A DNA stretch of 64,000 nt from Ottowia oryzae (GCF_003008535.1 NZ_CP027666.1:434001-498000); one strand, 5' to 3'. Shown: positions 1 to 9,023, counted from the first letter of the stretch. Translations and numbers: made by a program. The notes: generated by a model not told the origin, from the sequence alone.

Positions 1-111
1 CGCCTTGTCCGCGCTTTGCCGCTTGATTCCAGACAGCCGAAAGCCGAGGACGCAGAGCTTGGACAAAAAACTGGGCGGCTCGGCGTGGGTGTATTCGTAC
101 GAGGTGTTCAT
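1..111 (-). CDS. 5' fragment of an unrecognised protein, truncated by the left edge
   Basis: Reading the minus strand from the ATG at 111, 37 codons run open to base 1 with strong G/C third-position bias, which is the host coding pattern. The peptide begins MNTSYEYTHAEPPSFL and continues through a hydrophobic stretch (SKLCVLGFRLSGIK). It is divergent from proVWX. There is too little to name a family; an N-terminal leader of a hydrolase is possible but only a guess. No clear ribosome-binding site is visible, so the start is provisional. Confidence 0.4.
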   Translation of the reverse strand, partial: MNTSYEYTHAEPPSFLSKLCVLGFRLSGIKRQSADKA

Positions 112-705
112 GGGGCTGCAAGCAAAGGCCGCGGAGGTCGTGGCCGCTTGGGTTGGCGGCCACCGCGCTAGAGAAAGACCGCGCCGCGCCCACGGGCGAC
201 GCTGCGGCAGATGTGACGAAGATACCGGCGCCCGGCCGTCGCGCCTGTCGGACAGTGGCGCTTCGCGCGTCGGCCATGCACGCATTGGTGCCTTTTTCTG
301 GCGCGGGTGTGCTGGCCGGTGCTCACGGATTTGCAGCTCCATCAAGGCCTGGCTGGCGCGTCTTCATATCAATAAATGCCATCAGTGTTGATTTGTAATT
401 CCAAATAACATATAATGACAACTCTTCAGGCCGGCGCCCGCCTATCTCGGGGCCGCATCGGCTTGTCACAGCGCAACGGCCGCTTCTTGCCGTGGGCCGC
501 GTCCCCGCCGTCTTTTCAGATCGGTTTTGGGGTGTGGCCAAGGACTTGCTGGGGCCGCACGCGCTCCACATCGCCCGTTCTTGGGGGCGTTGCCCGATTA
601 CGGTAACCCCACCCTTCCCAACCCGTTTGTCGCGCAGCGGCGTGCGGTTGGCGTCCTTGTTGCTGCCATCCGCCACGCGGCTGCCTCGCCACTTCAGGAG
701 GAGCC
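112..705. other. Non-coding region between the left-edge gene and proV
   Basis: About 590 bases with no convincing gene. Short GC-rich open frames occur on both strands but have no ribosome-binding site and no family resemblance. The region holds the strong promoter at 388-416 and then a leader of roughly 280 bases before the proV ATG. An AGGAGGAG ribosome-binding site lies just upstream of position 706. Confidence 0.6.
388..416 (+). promoter_or_regulatory. Sigma70 promoter of proVWX
   Basis: TTGATT at 388-393, a 17-bp spacer, and a perfect TATAAT at 411-416, in a local A/T-rich pocket of otherwise GC-rich DNA. It is the only good promoter upstream of proV and implies a leader of about 280 nt. 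Osmotic control is expected from the operon's role but no specific operator was recognised. Confidence 0.7.
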
Positions 706-1995
706 ATGGCCAAAAACATTCAGATAGACCACGTATTCAAGGTCTTCGGCGAAGAGCCGAAGCGCGCCTTGGCGCTTGCACGCCAGGGGCTGAGCAAGCA
801 GGACATCGTGTCGCAGACCGGCCAGTCGATCGGCGTGTTCGACGCCAGCTTCACCATTGAGGCGGGCGAGATCTTCGTCGTGATGGGCTTGTCGGGCTCG
901 GGTAAATCGACGCTGGTGCGCATGCTCAACCGGCTGATCGAGCCGACGGCCGGGCGCATCGTGGTCGACGGCGAGGACATCGCGCAGTACAGCGACGCGC
1001 AGCTGCGCGACTTTCGGCGCAAGCACATCAGCATGGTGTTTCAGTCGTTTGCGCTGCTGCCGCACCTGACGGTGCTGGACAACACCGCCTTCGGGCTGGA
1101 ACTGGCGGGCGTGCCCCGCGCCGAGCGCGAAGCCGCTGCGCGCGACGCGCTGGCGCAGGTCGGGCTGGGCGTGTGGGCGGGCAGCTACCCCGACGAGCTG
1201 TCCGGCGGCATGCAGCAGCGCGTGGGCCTGGCGCGTGCGCTGGCGGCCGACCCGTCCATCCTGCTGATGGACGAGGCCTTTTCGGCGCTGGACCCGATCA
1301 TCCGCACCGAAATGCAGGACGAGCTGCTGCGCCTGCAGCAGATCAAGCGCCGCACCATCGTCTTCATCTCGCACGACCTGGACGAGGCGATGCGCATCGG
1401 CGACCACATCGCCATCATGAAAGACGGCCAGGTGGAGCAGGTGGGCACGCCCGAAGACATCCTGCGTCAGCCTGCCAACGACTACGTGCGCCAGTTCGTG
1501 CGCGGCGTGGATGCGGCCATCGTCTTCAAGGCGGCCGACATTGCCCGCAAGACGCAGGTAGAAGTGTCTGAAAGCCCCACGCGCGGCTGCCGCCCGGCCC
1601 TGCGCCGCCTGCAGGACCAAGACCGGGAATGGGCCTACGTGGTGGACACCCAGCACCGCTACATGGGCGCCGTGTCGGCCGATTCGCTGCGCGCCGCACT
1701 GCACGGCCATGAAGGCACGCTGGGGCTGCGCCACGCCTTCGTGCCCGAGGTGGAAGCCGTTGCGGCCGACACCCCCATCGCCGACCTGTACAGCCGCATG
1801 GCGGCGCACCCGGCGCCACTGCCCGTCGTGGCCGAAGACGGGCGCCTGGTGGGCACCATCAGCCGCAACACGCTGCTGAAATTCCTCGACCCCACCACCG
1901 ACCCGCGCGGCAACCCGCTGCCCGCGCCGGCTGAAGCCGAAGCGCCCGAAGCCGCCACCCCCACCGAGCCGACCGAGCCCGCGCTGAACGCGTGA
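706..1995 (+). CDS. proV: Glycine betaine/L-proline ABC transporter, ATP-binding subunit ProV
   Basis: ATPase of a compatible-solute importer on the cytoplasmic face of the inner membrane. The 429-residue protein has Walker A GLSGSGKST (61-69), Q-loop Gln113, signature LSGGMQ (165-170), Walker B ILLMDE (185-190) and the switch His223. After the nucleotide-binding domain come about 130 residues matching the paired CBS domains that sense ionic strength in this family, then an Ala/Pro/Glu-rich tail. An AGGAGGAG ribosome-binding site supports the ATG at 706. It is first in a proV-proW-proX operon, 25 bp before proW, and its size is typical for ProV. Confidence 0.95.
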   Translation: MAKNIQIDHVFKVFGEEPKRALALARQGLSKQDIVSQTGQSIGVFDASFTIEAGEIFVVMGLSGSGKSTLVRMLNRLIEPTAGRIVVDGEDIAQYSDAQLRDFRRKHISMVFQSFALLPHLTVLDNTAFGLELAGVPRAEREAAARDALAQVGLGVWAGSYPDELSGGMQQRVGLARALAADPSILLMDEAFSALDPIIRTEMQDELLRLQQIKRRTIVFISHDLDEAMRIGDHIAIMKDGQVEQVGTPEDILRQPANDYVRQFVRGVDAAIVFKAADIARKTQVEVSESPTRGCRPALRRLQDQDREWAYVVDTQHRYMGAVSADSLRAALHGHEGTLGLRHAFVPEVEAVAADTPIADLYSRMAAHPAPLPVVAEDGRLVGTISRNTLLKFLDPTTDPRGNPLPAPAEAEAPEAATPTEPTEPALNA

Positions 1996-2020
1996 ACCCA
2001 CCGCAGGAACAAGCACGCCC

Positions 2021-3253
2021 ATGAGCACCCCCATTTCGACTGCCCCGATGGCAGACACCGCTACCGCAACCACAACTGCAACCACCGCCGCCGACACCGC
2101 CAGCGCCGCCGCGCCCGCCTACATCGACCCCTATCAGGCCCCGCCCGCCGAAGCCAGCCCCGCCTGGCTGGGCGGCCCGCAGGCGGTGACGCACGACGTG
2201 ACCGCGCCCGGCGACGGCCTGGTGGCCGCCGCGCACGCCGCCAGCCAGGGCACCCCGCAAGGCACCCCGGGCGCTGACAGCGGTGCCCACGCGGTCGCCA
2301 GCTGGTTCGACGGCGGCCTGCCCGTGCAGGCCTGGATCAACGACGGCCTGGCCTGGTTCGTGGCGCACTTCCGCCCCTTCTTCCAGGCCCTGCGCGGGCC
2401 GGTGGACGCGCTGCTGGGCGGCGTGGAAGCCGCGCTGCTGTACCCGCCCACGATGGTGATGATCGGCCTGCTGTCGCTGCTGGCCTGGCAACTGGCCGGC
2501 GGCCGCATGGCGATCGCCACGCTGATCTCGCTGATGGTGATCGGCCTGCTGGGCATCTGGCCCGAAGCCATGGTCACGCTGTCGCTGGTGCTGACGGCGT
2601 TGTTCTTCTGCGTGCTGATCGGCCTGCCGCTGGGCGTGTGGCTGGCGCGCAGCGACCGCGCCAACCGCGTCATGCGCCCGCTGCTGGACGCGATGCAGAC
2701 CACGCCCGCCTTCGTGTACCTGGTGCCGGTGGTGATGCTGTTCGGCATCGGCAACGTGCCGGGCGTGATCGTGACCATCATCTTTGCGCTGCCGCCGCTG
2801 GTGCGCCTGACCAATCTGGGCATCCGCCAGGTTCGGCCTGACCTGGTGGAAGCCGCCACCGCCTACGGCGCCTCGCCCATGCAGCTGCTGGCCAAGGTGC
2901 AGCTGCCGCTGGCCATGCCCTCGATCATGGCGGGCATCAACCAGTCGCTGATGCTCAGCCTGTCGATGGTGGTGATCGCCTCCATGATCGCCGTGGGCGG
3001 CCTGGGCCTGATGGTGCTGCGCGGCATTGGCCGCCTGGACATGGGCCTGGCCACCGTAGGCGGCCTGGGCATCGTGATCCTGGCCATCATGCTGGACCGT
3101 CTGACGCAGGCGCTCAGCCAGCCCACGCGCCACGGCCAGCCGTGGACGATGCGCGGCCCCATCGGCCTGGTGCGCCGCCTGACCGGCCGCCCGGCCACCG
3201 CCAAGGCTGGCGACGCTGCCGCCACCACCGCCTCGCGCGCCCAGCCCGCCTGA
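2021..3253 (+). CDS. proW: Glycine betaine/L-proline ABC transporter, permease ProW
   Basis: Inner-membrane permease that pairs with ProV. The C-terminal two thirds of the 410 residues is a typical binding-protein-dependent permease with several membrane segments and the EAA-type loop (DLVEAATAYGASPMQLLAKV). Before the first membrane segment is an unusually long soluble N-terminus of about 140 residues, starting with a Thr/Ala-rich low-complexity stretch. E. coli ProW also has a long N-terminal tail. The start at 2021 has AGGA about 14 bases upstream; a later start would shorten the low-complexity part only. Confidence 0.93.
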   Translation: MSTPISTAPMADTATATTTATTAADTASAAAPAYIDPYQAPPAEASPAWLGGPQAVTHDVTAPGDGLVAAAHAASQGTPQGTPGADSGAHAVASWFDGGLPVQAWINDGLAWFVAHFRPFFQALRGPVDALLGGVEAALLYPPTMVMIGLLSLLAWQLAGGRMAIATLISLMVIGLLGIWPEAMVTLSLVLTALFFCVLIGLPLGVWLARSDRANRVMRPLLDAMQTTPAFVYLVPVVMLFGIGNVPGVIVTIIFALPPLVRLTNLGIRQVRPDLVEAATAYGASPMQLLAKVQLPLAMPSIMAGINQSLMLSLSMVVIASMIAVGGLGLMVLRGIGRLDMGLATVGGLGIVILAIMLDRLTQALSQPTRHGQPWTMRGPIGLVRRLTGRPATAKAGDAAATTASRAQPA

Positions 3254-3269
3254 ACTGGAAGGAATCGAC

Positions 3270-4310
3270 ATGACCCCATCCCTCTCCCCACTCACCCGCT
3301 GGCGCGCCCTCGGCGCCGCCGTGCTCACCGCCGGCCTGCTGGCCCTGGGCAGCCCCGCCGCCTTCGCGGCCGCCGACCCGGCACAGCCCGGCAAAGGCGT
3401 GCGCGTGCAGCCGCTGAAAAGCTCGATCGCGGAAGAAACCTTCCAGACGCTGCTGGTCATGAAAGGGCTGCAGCGCCTGGGCTACGACGTGCAGCCGATC
3501 CGCGAAGTGGAATACCCCACGGCGCACCTGGCCATCGGCAACGGCGACGCCACCTTCATGGCCGCCCACTGGGACCCGCTGCACGCCGACTACTACCGCA
3601 ACGCGGGCGGCGACGCCAAGCTGTGGCGGGACAACGCCTATTCGGGCAACGCCATCCAGGGCTACCTGATCGACAAGAAAACCGCCGAGGCGCACGGCAT
3701 CACCAACCTCAGCCAGCTGAGCGACCCGGCCATCGCCAAGCTGTTCGACACCGATGGCGACGGCAAGGCCAACCTCACGGGCTGCACGCCCGGCTGGGGC
3801 TGCGAGGCGCAGATCGAAACGCAGCTGACCGCCTACAAGCTGCGCCCCACCGTGCAGCACGTGCAGGGCAGCTACCCCGCGCTGATGGCCGACGTGATCC
3901 AGCGCTACCAGGCGGGCCAGCCCATCCTGTACTTCACCTGGACGCCCTACTGGGTCAGCAACGTGCTGGTGCCGGGCAAGGACGTGGTCTGGCTGCAGGT
4001 GCCGTTCTCGGCGCTGCCCGGCGACCAGGCCAAGGTGGACACCACGCTGCCCAACGGCCGCAACTACGGCGCCGTCATCAACACACAGCGCATCCTGGCC
4101 AACCGCGCGTTCATCGACGCGCACCCGGACGCGGCCAAGCTGTTCAGCCTGATGAAGCTGCCGGTGGCCGACATCACCGCGCAGAACAACGCCATGAACA
4201 ACGGCCAGAACAAGCAGGCCGATATCGAGCGGCACACCGAGGGGTGGATCAAGGCACACCAGACCTTGTTTGACAGCTGGATCGACCAGGCCCGCGCCGC
4301 GGCGCGTTGA
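3270..4310 (+). CDS. proX: Glycine betaine/L-proline ABC transporter, periplasmic binding protein ProX
   Basis: Substrate-binding subunit of the ProVWX importer. The 346-residue protein has a Sec signal peptide (hydrophobic core about 14-32, cleavage near AFA-AAD), so it is periplasmic. The mature part carries the OpuAC-type fold signatures, including GDATFMAAHWDPLHADYY and WTPYW, which contribute the aromatic cage for quaternary amines in this family. A GGAAGGA ribosome-binding site precedes the ATG at 3270. It lies 16 bp after proW and is the last gene of the operon, followed by two hairpins. Confidence 0.94.
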   Translation: MTPSLSPLTRWRALGAAVLTAGLLALGSPAAFAAADPAQPGKGVRVQPLKSSIAEETFQTLLVMKGLQRLGYDVQPIREVEYPTAHLAIGNGDATFMAAHWDPLHADYYRNAGGDAKLWRDNAYSGNAIQGYLIDKKTAEAHGITNLSQLSDPAIAKLFDTDGDGKANLTGCTPGWGCEAQIETQLTAYKLRPTVQHVQGSYPALMADVIQRYQAGQPILYFTWTPYWVSNVLVPGKDVVWLQVPFSALPGDQAKVDTTLPNGRNYGAVINTQRILANRAFIDAHPDAAKLFSLMKLPVADITAQNNAMNNGQNKQADIERHTEGWIKAHQTLFDSWIDQARAAAR

Positions 4311-4327
4311 CCGTTGCGCCAGGCCCG

Positions 4328-4375
4328 GCCCACGCCGGGACAGCGTGGGCAGCATGGCCTGCTTACCCAGGCCAT
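4328..4375 (+). terminator. Tandem hairpins ending proVWX
   Basis: Two perfect stem-loops in a row: GCCCACGC/GCGTGGGC at 4328-4350 with a 7-nt loop, and ATGGCCTG/CAGGCCAT at 4354-4375 with loop CTTACC, followed by a T-rich stretch. Neither has a long T tract, so termination strength is uncertain. They abut a copy of the dispersed repeat. Confidence 0.5.
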
Positions 4376-4380
4376 TTACT

Positions 4381-4434
4381 ATTCAATTGATAGCTGCCAG
4401 CGCTCTAGCCACCTGCGCCAGAGGCCGATTTGAC
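4381..4434 (+). repeat. Dispersed repeat, copy 1
   Basis: Copy of the repeat whose core reads GATAGCTGCCAGCGCT, a variable spacer of about 10-17 bases, then GCGCCAGAGGC and a T-rich end (GATTTGACT). It is intergenic, between the proX hairpins and the next gene. Confidence 0.75.
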
Positions 4435-4476
4435 TCGTAAGTCAAAGCCGCCACGCGGCCCGGCGACAATCCCCGC

Positions 4477-4923
4477 ATGAGCTGGAAAAGAATTCTGACC
4501 CTCGCCATCGCCGTGGCCCTGGGCGCCGGTGCCTGGCGCGCCGGCGGCTGGGCCGGGCTGGCCCTGGCCGCCAGCGCGCTGGTGCTGTGGTTCCTGCTGT
4601 ACTACACGCGGCTGATTCAGGTGATGAAACGCGCCGCCGACCGTCCCATCGGCTACGTGGGCAGCGCGGTCATGCTGAACGCCAAGCTCAAGCCGCGCCA
4701 GGCGCTGCTGCACGTCATCGCGCTGACGCAAGCGCTGGGCGAACGCCTGTCGCCCGAGGGCGCCGAGCCGGAGGTCTATCGCTGGACGGACCCGGGCGGC
4801 TCTCACGTCACCGCCGAATTCCAGGGCGGCAAGCTTAGCCAGTGGCGCCTGGAGCGGCCCGCTGCCGAGCCCCAGCCGCCCGCGCCCGAAGAAAGCCCCG
4901 CCAGCGCCACCCGCGCGAGCTGA
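4477..4923 (+). CDS. Small membrane protein of unknown function
   Basis: 148 residues with two predicted membrane segments near the N-terminus (about 5-22 and 27-47). A soluble domain follows, with a basic patch after the second segment (TRLIQVMKRAADRP) and a conserved-looking core (GYVGSAVMLNAKLKPRQALL), ending in a Pro/Ala/Glu-rich tail. I do not recognise a catalytic motif. It lies upstream of ilvE on the same strand with 121 bp and a promoter-like element between, so co-transcription is not certain. Codon usage is normal for the host. Confidence 0.7.
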   Translation: MSWKRILTLAIAVALGAGAWRAGGWAGLALAASALVLWFLLYYTRLIQVMKRAADRPIGYVGSAVMLNAKLKPRQALLHVIALTQALGERLSPEGAEPEVYRWTDPGGSHVTAEFQGGKLSQWRLERPAAEPQPPAPEESPASATRAS

Positions 4924-4943
4924 GCGGCCCGCCGCCGCGCCAG

Positions 4944-4972
4944 TCGACGGCCGACGCCGCCGGGCATAAAAT
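4944..4972 (+). promoter_or_regulatory. Candidate promoter of ilvE
   Basis: TCGACG at 4944-4949, a 17-bp spacer and TAAAAT at 4967-4972. It is the only A/T-rich hexamer in this GC-rich spacer and lies about 75 bp upstream of the ilvE start. The -35 match is moderate. Confidence 0.4.
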
Positions 4973-5044
4973 CCGCCGTTGACCATTCGGCTGAGGGGGG
5001 TTTTGCTGCCTGCGGCCGCCCAGCGTGCACCCACAGGTACTTTC

Positions 5045-5983
5045 ATGAGCAATCCTCCCCTTTCCATGGCCGACCGCGACGGCCAGATCTGGTTCGACGG
5101 CCAGCTGGTGGACTGGCGCGACGCCAAGATCCACGTGCTGACGCACACGCTGCACTACGGCTGCGGCGCTTTTGAAGGCGTGCGCGCCTACCAGACGGAT
5201 GCGGGCACGGCGATCTTCCGCTTACAAGAACATACGCAACGCCTGTTCAACAGCGCGAAGATTCTGCGCATGCAGATTCCCTTCACGCAGGATCAAGTCA
5301 ACGAAGCCCAACGCGAAGTGGTGCGCGTCAACCAGCTGGAAAGCTGCTACCTGCGCCCGCTGACCTGGATCGGCTCTGAAAAGCTGGGCGTCAGCCCCCG
5401 CGGCAACACCATCCACCTGATGGTGGCGGCGTGGGCCTGGGGCGCCTACCTGGGCGAGGAGGGCATGAAAAAAGGCATCCGCGTCAAGACCAGCAGCTAC
5501 AGCCGCCACCACGTCAACATCACCATGACGCAGGCCAAGGCCGTCAGCAACTACAGCAACTCGATCCTCGCCAACATGGAAGCGCTGGACGACGGGTACG
5601 ACGAGGCGCTGCTGCTGGACACCAGCGGCTTCGTCAGCGAAGGCGCGGGCGAAAACGTGTTTCTGGTCAAAGACGGCGTGATCTATACGCCCGACCTGTC
5701 GGCCGGCGCGCTGAACGGCATCACCCGCAACACCGTGCTGCACATCTGCGAAGACCTGGGCATCAAGCTGGTGCAAAAACGCATCACCCGCGACGAGTGT
5801 TACATCTCTGACGAAATATTCTTTACCGGCACGGCGGCCGAAGTCACGCCGATCCGCGAGCTGGACCGCGTGCAGATCGGCGCCGGCGAGCGCGGCCCGG
5901 TGACCGAGAAGATCCAGAGCGCCTTCTTCGACATCGTCCACGGTCGCAATCCCAAGTACGCCCACTGGCTGACGCCGGTCTAA
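5045..5983 (+). CDS. ilvE: Branched-chain amino acid aminotransferase
   Basis: PLP-dependent class IV aminotransferase interconverting Leu, Ile and Val with their 2-oxo acids. The 312-residue protein shows the IlvE order: HTLHYGCGAFEGVRAY near 34-49, the PLP-binding Lys165 in QAKAVSNYSNS, the SEGAGENVF segment (198-206) and FTGTAAEVTPI near the C-terminus. The frame is open further upstream, but the ATG at 5045 gives the standard N-terminus (DRDGQIWFDGQLVDW), so I chose it. A glycosyltransferase gene follows 53 bp downstream. Confidence 0.95.
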   Translation: MSNPPLSMADRDGQIWFDGQLVDWRDAKIHVLTHTLHYGCGAFEGVRAYQTDAGTAIFRLQEHTQRLFNSAKILRMQIPFTQDQVNEAQREVVRVNQLESCYLRPLTWIGSEKLGVSPRGNTIHLMVAAWAWGAYLGEEGMKKGIRVKTSSYSRHHVNITMTQAKAVSNYSNSILANMEALDDGYDEALLLDTSGFVSEGAGENVFLVKDGVIYTPDLSAGALNGITRNTVLHICEDLGIKLVQKRITRDECYISDEIFFTGTAAEVTPIRELDRVQIGAGERGPVTEKIQSAFFDIVHGRNPKYAHWLTPV

Positions 5984-6036
5984 GCGGCCCTCAGCCAGCG
6001 GTTCGGCGCGCGGCCGCCTCGGCCCGTGCCCAGAAC

Positions 6037-7086
6037 ATGCGCATTGCACACCTGATCCTCACGCGCCACTTCGCGGGCAGCGAACGCCACGCGGTCGAGC
6101 TGGCCAATGCCCAGGCGCGCGAGCACGAAGTCACCCTCATCCTGCGCCAGGGCGCCGCGGGCAAGCACGCAGACGCCTTTGCCGACCGTGTGAGCCCGCA
6201 GGTGCGCACGGTGCTGGTGCCCAACTGGCTGCCCGTCTGGCACGCCGCCAACGCGGTCAAGGCGCTGCGCCCGGACGTGGCCCACGCGCACCTCAGCGGC
6301 GCCTGCCGCGCCTTGAGTGGCCTGCACGGCGTTTGCCTGCGTGTGGCCACCCTGCACATCCGCTACAAACCCAGTCAGCACGCCACAATGGACGCGCTGG
6401 TGGCGGTGGCGCCCTGGCAGCTCAACGACATTCCGCCGCCGCTGCGCGAGCACACCGCGCAGATCGACAACTGGATCCTGCCCGCGCGCGGCTCGCCCGA
6501 ATCCCGCGCGCGCCTGCGCGCCGAGTACGGCGTGCCGCAAGACGCCTGGGTGTTCGGCGCCGTCGGCCGAGCCGAGGCCAGCAAAGGTTTGGACGTGCTG
6601 ATCGACGCGTTCGAGCGCGCCGCACTGCCCAACGCCTGGCTGGTGATCGTCGGCCACGGCGACGCCCTGCCCAAGCTGCGCCGCCAGGCGGGGCCGCGCG
6701 TGGTGCTGCCGGGCTTTTCGCGGAAGCCCAAGGACTGGATGGCGGCCTTCGACGCCTTCGTGAGCCCCGCGCGCTTCGAGCCCTTCGGCCTGGTGCTGCT
6801 GGAGGCGATGCAGGCGGGCCTGCCGATCATTGCCTCGCGCTCGGAAGGGGCACTGCACCTGGCGCAGACGATGCAGCCGGATCTGGTGCCGATCGACGAT
6901 GTCGCCGCGCTGGCCCAGGCATTGCAGCGCATGGATCAATCGCGCCCTCGCCGCCGCCAATACGACCTAGCCCGCTTCAGTATTGAGAGCAAATTGGCGC
7001 AACTGGATGCGTTTTACCGGCGCGAGCTGGACGCACTGGCACGCCCGCTTGTGCTGCCCGCAGATGCGCGCCCCGATACGCCCTGA
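6037..7086 (+). CDS. GT4-type glycosyltransferase (GT-B fold)
   Basis: 349-residue glycosyltransferase, probably acting on lipopolysaccharide or another surface glycan at the cytoplasmic face of the membrane. The C-terminal Rossmann domain has the nucleotide-sugar motif of family GT4: GRAEASKG (177-184, with Arg178 and Lys183) and the E-x7-E motif in ARFEPFGLVLLEAMQAG (Glu248 and Glu256). The N-terminus HFAGSERHAVELA resembles the acceptor-side loop of this family. The neighbouring O-antigen ligase supports a surface-polysaccharide role; donor and acceptor cannot be read from sequence. Confidence 0.85.
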   Translation: MRIAHLILTRHFAGSERHAVELANAQAREHEVTLILRQGAAGKHADAFADRVSPQVRTVLVPNWLPVWHAANAVKALRPDVAHAHLSGACRALSGLHGVCLRVATLHIRYKPSQHATMDALVAVAPWQLNDIPPPLREHTAQIDNWILPARGSPESRARLRAEYGVPQDAWVFGAVGRAEASKGLDVLIDAFERAALPNAWLVIVGHGDALPKLRRQAGPRVVLPGFSRKPKDWMAAFDAFVSPARFEPFGLVLLEAMQAGLPIIASRSEGALHLAQTMQPDLVPIDDVAALAQALQRMDQSRPRRRQYDLARFSIESKLAQLDAFYRRELDALARPLVLPADARPDTP

Positions 7087-7184
7087 ACGCGGCGCACACT
7101 ACACTTCGCACCTGCGGCCTGCGCGCGCCGATCGCCCCGAAGCGGCGCAGCGCGGCCTTTCGCTGACCCGAGATTCCAACCACC

Positions 7185-7397
7185 ATGACTTCCACGACGT
7201 CAACGCCGATTCAGCTGCTCGCCAAGGACCTGACGCCGCAAGGCAGCGTTTTCTGCCCCAATCCGCTGGCCAAGATGGCGCTCTGGAACTCGCACCCCAA
7301 GGTGTATCTGGATGTGGCACACACGGGGCAAGCCAAATGCCCGTATTGCGGCACGGTCTACCAGCTCAAGGCGGGCGAGAAGTTTTCCGCCCACTGA
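7185..7397 (+). CDS. CHCC-type zinc-finger protein
   Basis: Seventy-residue protein of the zf-CHCC family (PF10276 by recall), related to the zinc-binding domain of mitochondrial complex I subunit NDUFS6. The four likely ligands are Cys24 (VFCPNP), His37 (NSHPKVYLDV), Cys52 and Cys55 (KCPYCGTVYQL). A location between ilvE and surface-polysaccharide genes is common in Burkholderiales. Its role in bacteria is not settled, and nothing here adds to it. Confidence 0.88.
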   Translation: MTSTTSTPIQLLAKDLTPQGSVFCPNPLAKMALWNSHPKVYLDVAHTGQAKCPYCGTVYQLKAGEKFSAH

Positions 7398-7452
7398 AAG
7401 CCACGCCCGTGGCTACCTCGGGTGACAGCTACTCCAGCCGCCTGAGCACATC

Positions 7453-8763
7453 TTGAACCTGACCGAAGCGACGCACCTTCGCCTGACCAGCCTGGCGGCT
7501 TTCCTGGTGCCTGCGCTGGCGCTGTGGCTGCCCTCGGGCTACGCGTGGGGCACGGCGCTGCTGCTCGTCGGCGCGCTGCTCGGGTGGCCCTGCTGGCTGC
7601 GCTGGCCAACCGCCCCGGCTACGCGCTGGCTGGCTGGGGCGGTGCTGGTGATGGCCCTGGTCTGGCTGCACGGCAGCGACTGGTCCAAAGGGGTGGCCGT
7701 GCTGAACAAGCCCGTGCGCTACCTGCTGGTGGTGCCCTGCCTGCTGTATTTGATGCGCTTTCCGCCGCAGCTTCGCTTCTTGCTGGCCGGATTCGCGGTG
7801 GGCGCGGCCTGCGGCGGCGTGCGCGCGGTGATCGAAGTCATGGTGCTCGGCCTGGAGCGGCCGTGGACCAGCGCCGAAAAGACCAGTGGCGCCATCCAGC
7901 TCGGCAACCTGTGCGGCTTGTTTGGCGTGATGTGCTGGCTGCAGCTGGCGGTGTATTGGCAGCGCTGGCGCTGGCCGTTGCGGCTGGCGGTGCTGGTCTG
8001 CTGCGGGCTGGGCTTGCTCGGCTCGCTGCTGTCGCAGACGCGTGGCGGCTGGCTGGCCATTGCGCTTTGCCTGCCGGTGCTGGTGTGGCTGATTGCGCGC
8101 TGGGTGTCGCGCCGCCGTGCGGTTCTGGCCATCGCGGTGCTGTGCGTGCCGGTGGTGCCGCTGGGCTGGCACATGGCGCCGCAACTGGAGCAGCGCCTGG
8201 ATTGGGCGATTCACGAGGTGACGTCGTACGAATCCACGGGCGACGCCAACACGTCGGTCGGCCAACGTTTGGACCACTGGAAGCTGGCCTGGGCCATGGG
8301 CAAGGACAAGCCGCTGCTCGGTTGGGGCGAAGTGGGCTACGTTGAAGAAAAGGCGCGCCGCGTGGCTGCAGGCCAGGCCAGTCCGGTGATTCTGGAATTC
8401 GGTCACGCCCACAACGAGGTGCTGGACATGTTCGTCAAGCGCGGGCTGATCGGCGTGGCGGGCCTGGGCATGCTGTACTTCGTGCCGCTGGCCCTGTTCT
8501 GGCCGCGCCGCCGCACCGTGGGCACCAACGCCGCGCTGCCGCTTGAAGACGACGTGTGCATCCGCCTGATGGGCGTGACGGTGGTTTTGGCGCACATGGG
8601 GTTCGGGCTGACCCAGGTGTTCTTTGCGCACTACAACGGGGTGGTGATCTACCTCGCGCTGACGAGCCTGCTGTGGGCCTCGTTGCACCCACACCTTGCG
8701 AACGCCGCTACCCAAGGCCAAGGCGGCTGGCGGCCCAAAGCCGTGGGCGCACCCAGGAGCTGA
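7453..8763 (+). CDS. O-antigen ligase family membrane protein
   Basis: 436-residue inner-membrane protein with about ten or more hydrophobic segments and the Wzy_C signatures: Arg197 in SQTRGGWLA and the histidine motif GHAHNEVLDMF (His318, His320) in the periplasmic region. Members either ligate O-antigen or another polymer to lipid A-core, or polymerise repeat units (WaaL/Wzy type). The two cannot be separated here. The start is a TTG at 7453 with no strong ribosome-binding site, so the N-terminus is uncertain by some residues. The glycosyltransferase two genes upstream fits the pathway. Confidence 0.85.
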   Translation: MNLTEATHLRLTSLAAFLVPALALWLPSGYAWGTALLLVGALLGWPCWLRWPTAPATRWLAGAVLVMALVWLHGSDWSKGVAVLNKPVRYLLVVPCLLYLMRFPPQLRFLLAGFAVGAACGGVRAVIEVMVLGLERPWTSAEKTSGAIQLGNLCGLFGVMCWLQLAVYWQRWRWPLRLAVLVCCGLGLLGSLLSQTRGGWLAIALCLPVLVWLIARWVSRRRAVLAIAVLCVPVVPLGWHMAPQLEQRLDWAIHEVTSYESTGDANTSVGQRLDHWKLAWAMGKDKPLLGWGEVGYVEEKARRVAAGQASPVILEFGHAHNEVLDMFVKRGLIGVAGLGMLYFVPLALFWPRRRTVGTNAALPLEDDVCIRLMGVTVVLAHMGFGLTQVFFAHYNGVVIYLALTSLLWASLHPHLANAATQGQGGWRPKAVGAPRS

Positions 8764-8814
8764 TGCCGCGCTGCTCAGCCAAAAACGCGCGGCCAAGGGT
8801 GTTTCAGGCGCGCC

Positions 8815-8844
8815 AAAAGAAAACCGCCCAATGAAGGGCGGTTT
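8815..8844 (-). terminator. Rho-independent terminator after the two-component operon
   Basis: Perfect 9-bp stem AAACCGCCC/GGGCGGTTT with a 6-nt loop at 8821-8844. On the minus strand it is followed by a T-rich run (TTTTCTTTT). It can also partly stop plus-strand transcripts from the O-antigen ligase gene. Confidence 0.7.
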
Positions 8845-9023
8845 CCAGTGACGCTTCTTGAGGACCTTTTTGACTCTTATCACCATGCGGCGCTCGCGTA
8901 AGCAAGGCCCTGGCCAGAAGCAGTGTGACAGCAAAACACCTACTTTACAAGTTGCTTGAATTGTGGAAACCCCTCATTCCGGGGTAATGCATCCATTGCG
9001 CGTCAAAACGCACACCAAAGGCC

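Noticed and set aside
5..391. 128-codon plus-strand open frame at the left edge
   Set aside because: No ribosome-binding site, Arg/Cys-rich low plausibility, and its left part is antisense to a better-supported minus-strand start at 111.
694..3460. Long minus-strand open frames (467 and 533 codons) opposite proV and proW
   Set aside because: They run antisense to clearly real genes, are rich in His, Gln and Gly as expected for the complement of GC-biased codons, and have no family resemblance or ribosome-binding site.
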